A stretch of DNA of 27,639 bases, from contig QNBX01000046.1 in assembly GCA_003644265.1 (NCBI GenBank), forward strand, positions 1 through 27,639, given 5' to 3'. Both the position numbers and the translations under genes were made by a program. This document shows, piece after piece, positions 23,749 through 27,639 of the stretch. The first letter of the stretch is position 1. Every line of letters begins with the position of its first letter. This stretch comes from Planctomycetota bacterium (GTDB lineage Bacteria > Planctomycetota > B15-G4). Under the pieces are notes generated by a model. The model made no database searches. It had not been told where the DNA came from and saw only the letters and a program-made list of their open reading frames with translations.

Positions 23749-24453
23749 ATGCAGCCGATCCGAAGCGACACCCAGCAGACAGCACGGCGCCGCGGGCAAC
23801 GCGGGCAACGCGGGCAACGCGGGCGATGCGGGCGCCGCGGGTCCGTCACCCTGGGCCTCGCGCTGGCGCTCGCGCTGACGTCTGCCTGCGCCGAGGCGGA
23901 GCGGCCCAAGTCGCCCCTGGCCCAGCCGGCCGAGACCCAGGTCACGAGCATCCCCGGCAGCGACGTGCTGGGGCGCGAGGTCCTCAGCCTGCTGCCCGCG
24001 CGCTGGGCGGGTCCGATACCCGACCTGGCAAAGGCCCGCGCCGTGCTGCTGCGCTTCTGGACGGACACCTGCCCCTACTGCCGCGCCAGCCTGCCGGCCC
24101 TCGACACCCTGCGCAGCCGCTACGCCGAGCGCGGCCTGGTGACCGTGGGCGTGTATCACCCCAAGCCGCCGCGCGCCGTGCACGACGCCGTGGTGCTGGT
24201 GGCGGCCGACGCCCTGGGCTACCACGGCCCGCTCGCCATCGACGCCGACTGGTCGGCCCTGCGCGCCATCTGGTTGGAGGGCGCGACGCCACGCAACGCC
24301 ACCAGCGCCTCCTTCCTGCTGGACAGCGAGGGGCGCGTGCGTTTCGTGCACCCGGGACCCGAATTCCACGAGACGCCCAGCGCCGGGCACGAGGCCTGCG
24401 TGCGGGACTACGCCGCCCTGGACGCGGCCATCGACGCGCTGCTGGCCGACTGA
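23749..24453 (+). CDS. Thioredoxin-fold (TlpA/ResA-like) lipoprotein
   Basis: This 234-residue protein has a thioredoxin-like domain with the redox motif [13 protein letters not shown] (Cys108 and Cys111) and a lipoprotein signal (ALALTSAC, lipid-carrying Cys47), so it should be tethered to a membrane outside the cytoplasm. TlpA/ResA-type proteins reduce or shuffle disulfides, for example during cytochrome c maturation; the partner here is unknown. The n-region of the signal peptide is unusually long, about 30 residues, and very Arg/Gly/Gln-rich (RGQ repeats from a 9-bp DNA repeat). A shorter start was looked for, but none with a good ribosome binding site was seen. The gene begins one base after the methyltransferase-like gene's stop, so they probably share a transcript. 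Confidence 0.85.
23791..23841. repeat. 9-bp repeat in the signal-peptide region of the TlpA-like gene
   Basis: Three perfect CGCGGGCAA units (23791-23817) are followed by two variants, CGCGGGCGA and TGCGGGCGC, and a partial copy. In frame they encode repeated Arg-Gly-Gln, lengthening the positively charged part of the lipoprotein signal peptide. Confidence 0.9.
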
Positions 24454-24689
24454 GCCGGGACGAGCGGCCCGGGCCCTTCGGCAGCGCCCCGCTCAGGCCC
24501 GGGCAGAAACCCCAGCCCCAGCCCGCGCAGCAGCCCCGCCCCAGCCCCAGCCCCAGCCCCAGCCCCAGCCCCACGGGAGCCGTCCGAGCGCCCCCGGCGC
24601 CGCTGCGGTATGCCATGCTCTGCGCCCCCCACGCAGCCCGCCGGAGGCCATCCCCCAGCTGGCGCACCGCCCCTGACGAGCCCCACACC
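24454..24689. other. Intergenic region before pepN with CCAGCC repeats
   Basis: These 236 bp lie between the TlpA-like gene and pepN. A hexanucleotide array of five perfect CCAGCC units sits at 24541-24570, with related copies from about 24511. The frame upstream of pepN is open here, but it would encode a Pro/Ser/Gln-rich stretch with no family match. The pepN promoter, if separate, should lie between the array and 24690; a TATGCC around 24609 is a poor -10 candidate. Confidence 0.5.
24541..24570. repeat. CCAGCC hexanucleotide array
   Basis: Five perfect tandem CCAGCC units are followed by CCACGG, with further imperfect copies about 30 bp upstream. The array lies between genes and is a likely slippage site. 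Confidence 0.85.
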
Positions 24690-27392
24690 ATGACCAACTC
24701 CTCCCCTGAGACGGCCCCCGATCTGACTCTCGCCAGCCACCGCCCCGTGCGCCTGGCCGACTACGCGCCGCCCACGTTCACGGCCACCCACGTCGAGCTG
24801 CTGATCGAGCTCTTTGAGCATGAGGCGCGGGTCACGGCCAACACCACCTGGGTGCGCGGCGGCGGCCCCGGCGACCTGCTGGTCCTGGACGGCAGCGAGC
24901 TGCGCACCGAGTCGGTGCACATGGACGGCAAGCAGGTGGACATCGACGGCGTCGACCAGGGCCGCACGCTCAACCTGCACCCTGAGCAGGACAGCTTCAG
25001 CCTGTCGGTGGTGACCGTGCTGGACCCCGACGCCAACACGGCCCTGTCCGGGCTCTACCGCTCGGGCGGCGCCTACTGCACGCAGATGGAGGCCGAGGGC
25101 TTCCGACGGCTGACCTGGTTCACTGACCGCCCCGACGTGCTCTCCATCTACAGCACCACCATCGTGGCCGACGCCAAGACCTGCCCGGTCCTGCTGGGCA
25201 ACGGCAACCTCACGGACTCCGGTCCGGCCGACGACGGGCGCCACTTCGCCAGCTTCCACGACCCGCACCGCAAGCCCTGCTACCTGTTTGCCATGGTGGC
25301 CGGCGAGCTCGAGTGCCTGGAGGGCGCCTTCGTCACCTGCTCGGGTCGCGGGGTGGCGCTCAAGCTATGGGTCGAGCAGGGCCAGACCGCGCGCGCCACC
25401 CACGCCCTGGCCAGCCTGCAGCGCTCCATGGCCTGGGACGAGCGGGTCTACGGCCGCGAGTACGACCTGGACGTCTTTCACCTGGTGGCGGTGAGCGACT
25501 TCAACATGGGCGCCATGGAGAACAAGGGGCTCAACATCTTCAACAGCCAGCTGGTGCTGGCCGACCCGTCCACGGCCACCGACGAGGACTACCAGCGCAT
25601 CGAGGGCGTGGTGGCCCACGAGTACTTCCACAACTGGTCGGGCAACCGCGTCACCTGCCGCGACTGGTTCCAGCTCAGCCTGAAGGAGGGCCTGACCGTC
25701 TTCCGCGATCAGGAGTTCAGCGCCGAGATGGGCGACCGCGCCGTGCAGCGCATGGCCGACGTGCGCCACCTGCGCGAGCTGCAGTTTGCCGAGGACGCCG
25801 GGCCCCTGGCCCACGCCGTGCGGCCGGACGAGTATCTGGCCATCGACAACTTCTACACGCTCACCATCTACCAGAAGGGCGCCGAGCTGGTGCGCATGCT
25901 GGCCACCCTGGCCGGCCCCGAGGGCTACCGCCGTGGCACAGACCTGTACTTCGAGCGGCACGACGGCCAGGCGGTCACCACCGACGACTTCGTCACGGCC
26001 ATCAGCGACGCCACGGGGCTCGAGTTGTCGGTCTTCCGGCGCTGGTACGCCCAGGCCGGGACGCCGCGCCTGACGGCCCGCGGCCACTACGACGCCGCCG
26101 CCCGCAGCTACACCCTGGAGCTCTCCCAGAGCACACCGGCCACGCCGGGTCAGCCCGACAAGCTGCCCGTGCACATCCCCGTGGCCCTGGGGCTGCTGGG
26201 CCCCGACGGCCAGGACTTGCCCCTGCGCCTGGCCGGAGAAGCCGAGGACGAGGCCCCCAGCACCCGCGTGCTGTCGCTCACGGAGGCCAGTGGCCGCTAC
26301 GTGTTCGAGAGCATCGACGCGGCGCCGGTGCCCTCGCTGCTGCGCGGCTTCTCGGCGCCGGTGCTGCTGGATGACGGTCTCGACCAGGCCGAGCTGCTGT
26401 TCCTGGCCAGCCACGACAGCGACGGCTTCAACCGCTGGGACGCCATCCAGCGCCTGCTGGGCCAAGCCATCCTGACGCGCCTGCAGGGCCAGGCGGACGA
26501 CGCGGCTCACGGCGCGCAAGACGCTGGCGCCCACGCGAGCGCCAGCGACGACGCCGGCTGGCGCGCCCTGCCCGGCAGCATCCTCGCCGATCGCAGTCTC
26601 GACCCGGCCTTCGCCGCCGAGGCGCTCGAGCTGCCCTCCGAACTGGAGCTGGCCAGCCGCATCGACTGCGTGGACCCGGCGGCCCTGCACGAGGCCCGCG
26701 AGTGGGTCGCACTGCAGCTCGCCCGCGGCCACCGCGAGGCCCTGCTAACGCGCTACGACGAGCTGGTGCTCTCAGCAGGTACGGAGATGGACACGGCCTC
26801 CGCCGGCCGGCGAGCGCTCAAGAACGCCTGCCTGTCCCTGCTCATGCGGCTGGACGAGGACGCCGTGATCGAGCGCGCCGAGGCCCAGCTGGCCGCGGCG
26901 GCCAGCATGACGGACGAGCTGGCGGCGCTGAGAGAGCTGGCCCACCTGCAGGGTCCGCGCCGTGACGCCGCCGTGGCCAGCTTCCGCGCGCGCTGGCAGC
27001 ACGAGGCGCTGGTGATGAACAAGTGGTTCGCGGCCCAGGCCGCCAGCCGCCGCCCGCAGACCGCGGACGACGTGCTGGCCCTGACCCAGGACCCGGCCTA
27101 CAGCGACTCCAACCCCAACAAGCTGCGCGCGCTGTACCGCAGCTTCGCCCGCAACCTGGCGCGCTTCCACGAGCCCAGCGGCAAGGGCCACAAGCTGCTG
27201 GCGGACCTGATCCTGCGCCTGGACGCCAAGAACCCCGTGCTGATCGGCCGCATGGCCACGCTCTTCGGCGACCCGCGCCAGCTCACCCCCGAGCTGGCGC
27301 AGCGCCTGCGCGACACGCTGGCGACCATCGCGGCGCTGGACAATCTGTCCGACAACACCCGCGAGGTGGTGCAGCGCGCCCTGGCCGAGTAG
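24690..27392 (+). CDS. pepN: Aminopeptidase N (M1 family, E. coli PepN type)
   Basis: This 900-residue zinc aminopeptidase removes N-terminal residues from peptides. GAMEN (274-278) is the exopeptidase signature that binds the free amino terminus. HEYFHNWSGN (310-319) plus Glu333 in LKEGL form the HExxH-x18-E zinc site. The sequence DFNMGAMENKGLNIFN and the length (E. coli PepN is 870 residues) place it in the PepN group rather than the leukotriene-hydrolase group. There is no signal peptide, so it is cytoplasmic. The ATG at 24690 starts MTNSSPETAPDL; a longer in-frame start at 24612 or so would add a Pro/Ser-rich segment and is less likely. The ribosome binding site is weak. An Ala/His-rich loop (DDAAHGAQDAGAHASASDDA, about residues 604-623) is an insertion relative to E. 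coli PepN, judged by eye. Confidence 0.96.
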   Translation: MTNSSPETAPDLTLASHRPVRLADYAPPTFTATHVELLIELFEHEARVTANTTWVRGGGPGDLLVLDGSELRTESVHMDGKQVDIDGVDQGRTLNLHPEQDSFSLSVVTVLDPDANTALSGLYRSGGAYCTQMEAEGFRRLTWFTDRPDVLSIYSTTIVADAKTCPVLLGNGNLTDSGPADDGRHFASFHDPHRKPCYLFAMVAGELECLEGAFVTCSGRGVALKLWVEQGQTARATHALASLQRSMAWDERVYGREYDLDVFHLVAVSDFNMGAMENKGLNIFNSQLVLADPSTATDEDYQRIEGVVAHEYFHNWSGNRVTCRDWFQLSLKEGLTVFRDQEFSAEMGDRAVQRMADVRHLRELQFAEDAGPLAHAVRPDEYLAIDNFYTLTIYQKGAELVRMLATLAGPEGYRRGTDLYFERHDGQAVTTDDFVTAISDATGLELSVFRRWYAQAGTPRLTARGHYDAAARSYTLELSQSTPATPGQPDKLPVHIPVALGLLGPDGQDLPLRLAGEAEDEAPSTRVLSLTEASGRYVFESIDAAPVPSLLRGFSAPVLLDDGLDQAELLFLASHDSDGFNRWDAIQRLLGQAILTRLQGQADDAAHGAQDAGAHASASDDAGWRALPGSILADRSLDPAFAAEALELPSELELASRIDCVDPAALHEAREWVALQLARGHREALLTRYDELVLSAGTEMDTASAGRRALKNACLSLLMRLDEDAVIERAEAQLAAAASMTDELAALRELAHLQGPRRDAAVASFRARWQHEALVMNKWFAAQAASRRPQTADDVLALTQDPAYSDSNPNKLRALYRSFARNLARFHEPSGKGHKLLADLILRLDAKNPVLIGRMATLFGDPRQLTPELAQRLRDTLATIAALDNLSDNTREVVQRALAE

Positions 27393-27639
27393 CACCCCGC
27401 TCGACGCTCAGGCAGGGCCAGCAACGCGCCAGCAAAGGGGTGCCCGCCCGAGGCCTCTGTTCCTCGGACGGCCACCCGACGGCAGCGACTCCGCCTGGGT
27501 TCTCGTGAGAGAACCCAGCGTATTCCCTGGCCTCCGGATCTCTCCGGCTGCCATCGGCTCTCCCGAGGGAAACGGCCGGCGTCGCCAGCCCCTTGAGCGT
27601 GCGCTGGCCGCTGCTGCGGACAGGCCGCTCCCAAAAAAA
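27393..27639. other. Region downstream of pepN to the window end
   Basis: These 247 bp contain no convincing gene on either strand. They hold two inverted repeats: a short one, CCGAGG/CCTCGG (27448-27453 and 27462-27467), and a perfect 10-bp one listed separately. Several further short self-complementary pieces follow, such as CCGC-TGCT-GCGG near 27610-27621. The sequence stops in a run of seven A at the very end, probably a contig boundary. Confidence 0.5.
27495..27518. terminator. Perfect 10-bp hairpin with GTGA loop downstream of pepN
   Basis: CTGGGTTCTC (27495-27504) and GAGAACCCAG (27509-27518) are exact complements around a GTGA loop, a GNRA-type tetraloop in RNA. The hairpin lies 102 nt past the pepN stop. 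No T-tract follows, so it is not a classical intrinsic terminator on either strand. It could be a Rho-independent-like stabiliser, part of a structured RNA, or an end point for the pepN transcript. Confidence 0.5.

Noticed and set aside
24454..24689. Pro/Ser-rich N-terminal extension of PepN
   Set aside because: It is the in-frame translation of an intergenic repeat. PepN proteins start close to the ATG at 24690.
27627..27639. Homopolymer A run as a biological terminator or poly-A tail
   Set aside because: It sits at the very end of the sequence in a GC-rich genome, so a contig-end artefact is the simpler reading.

Overview
This 27.6 kb window comes from a very GC-rich, double-membraned bacterium. 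The evidence is several lipoprotein signal peptides, a Tat-type signal, a type II secretion/type IV pilus ATPase, and an AsmA/DUF748-type inter-membrane protein. The lineage cannot be fixed from sequence alone. The style of the proteins (a Thr-type sulfatase lipoprotein, a beta-helix protein rich in Asp-Gly turns, a MoxR/CoxE-like pair, GC-rich simple repeats) would suit Planctomycetota or Myxococcota and relatives; this is inference. No rRNA, tRNA, CRISPR array, phage gene or transposase was seen. The right edge ends in a run of seven A, which looks like a contig end.

Layout. The window opens with the last 30 codons of a zinc-ribbon protein. Then, on the minus strand, come a sulfatase-fold lipoprotein (195-1730), a heptanucleotide repeat array (about 1832-1957) and a GspE/PilB-type ATPase (1997-4039). 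On the plus strand a two-gene molybdenum hydroxylase operon (iorA-iorB like, 4324-7220) follows. It faces a minus-strand pair: an unrecognised lipoprotein (12442-13794) whose stop overlaps the start of a 1724-residue AsmA/DUF748-like protein (7271-12445). Upstream of that pair is a secreted right-handed beta-helix protein (13992-15350). A plus-strand trio then encodes a MoxR AAA+ ATPase, a CoxE-like VWA protein and an 86-residue protein (15588-17992). Next, on the minus strand, is a two-gene respiratory molybdoenzyme: an iron-sulfur/NrfD fusion (20916-22445) followed by its catalytic subunit (18101-20896). The right end, on the plus strand, carries a protein with a duplicated methyltransferase half, a thioredoxin-fold lipoprotein and aminopeptidase N (22590-27392).

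How the genes may work together. The window holds two unrelated molybdenum enzymes and, between them, a MoxR plus CoxE-like pair of the kind known (CoxD/CoxE) to mature the molybdenum-copper CO dehydrogenase. A shared maturation role is plausible but unproven. The AsmA-like protein is built from six regularly spaced repeats of about 215-231 residues and is translationally coupled to a lipoprotein of unknown function. This is the most distinctive unit in the window and would fit a lipid-transfer bridge with a lipoprotein partner. Short tandem repeats with units of 6, 7, 9, 12 and 39 bp recur at gene edges and in linkers, so replication slippage seems to be shaping this genome.
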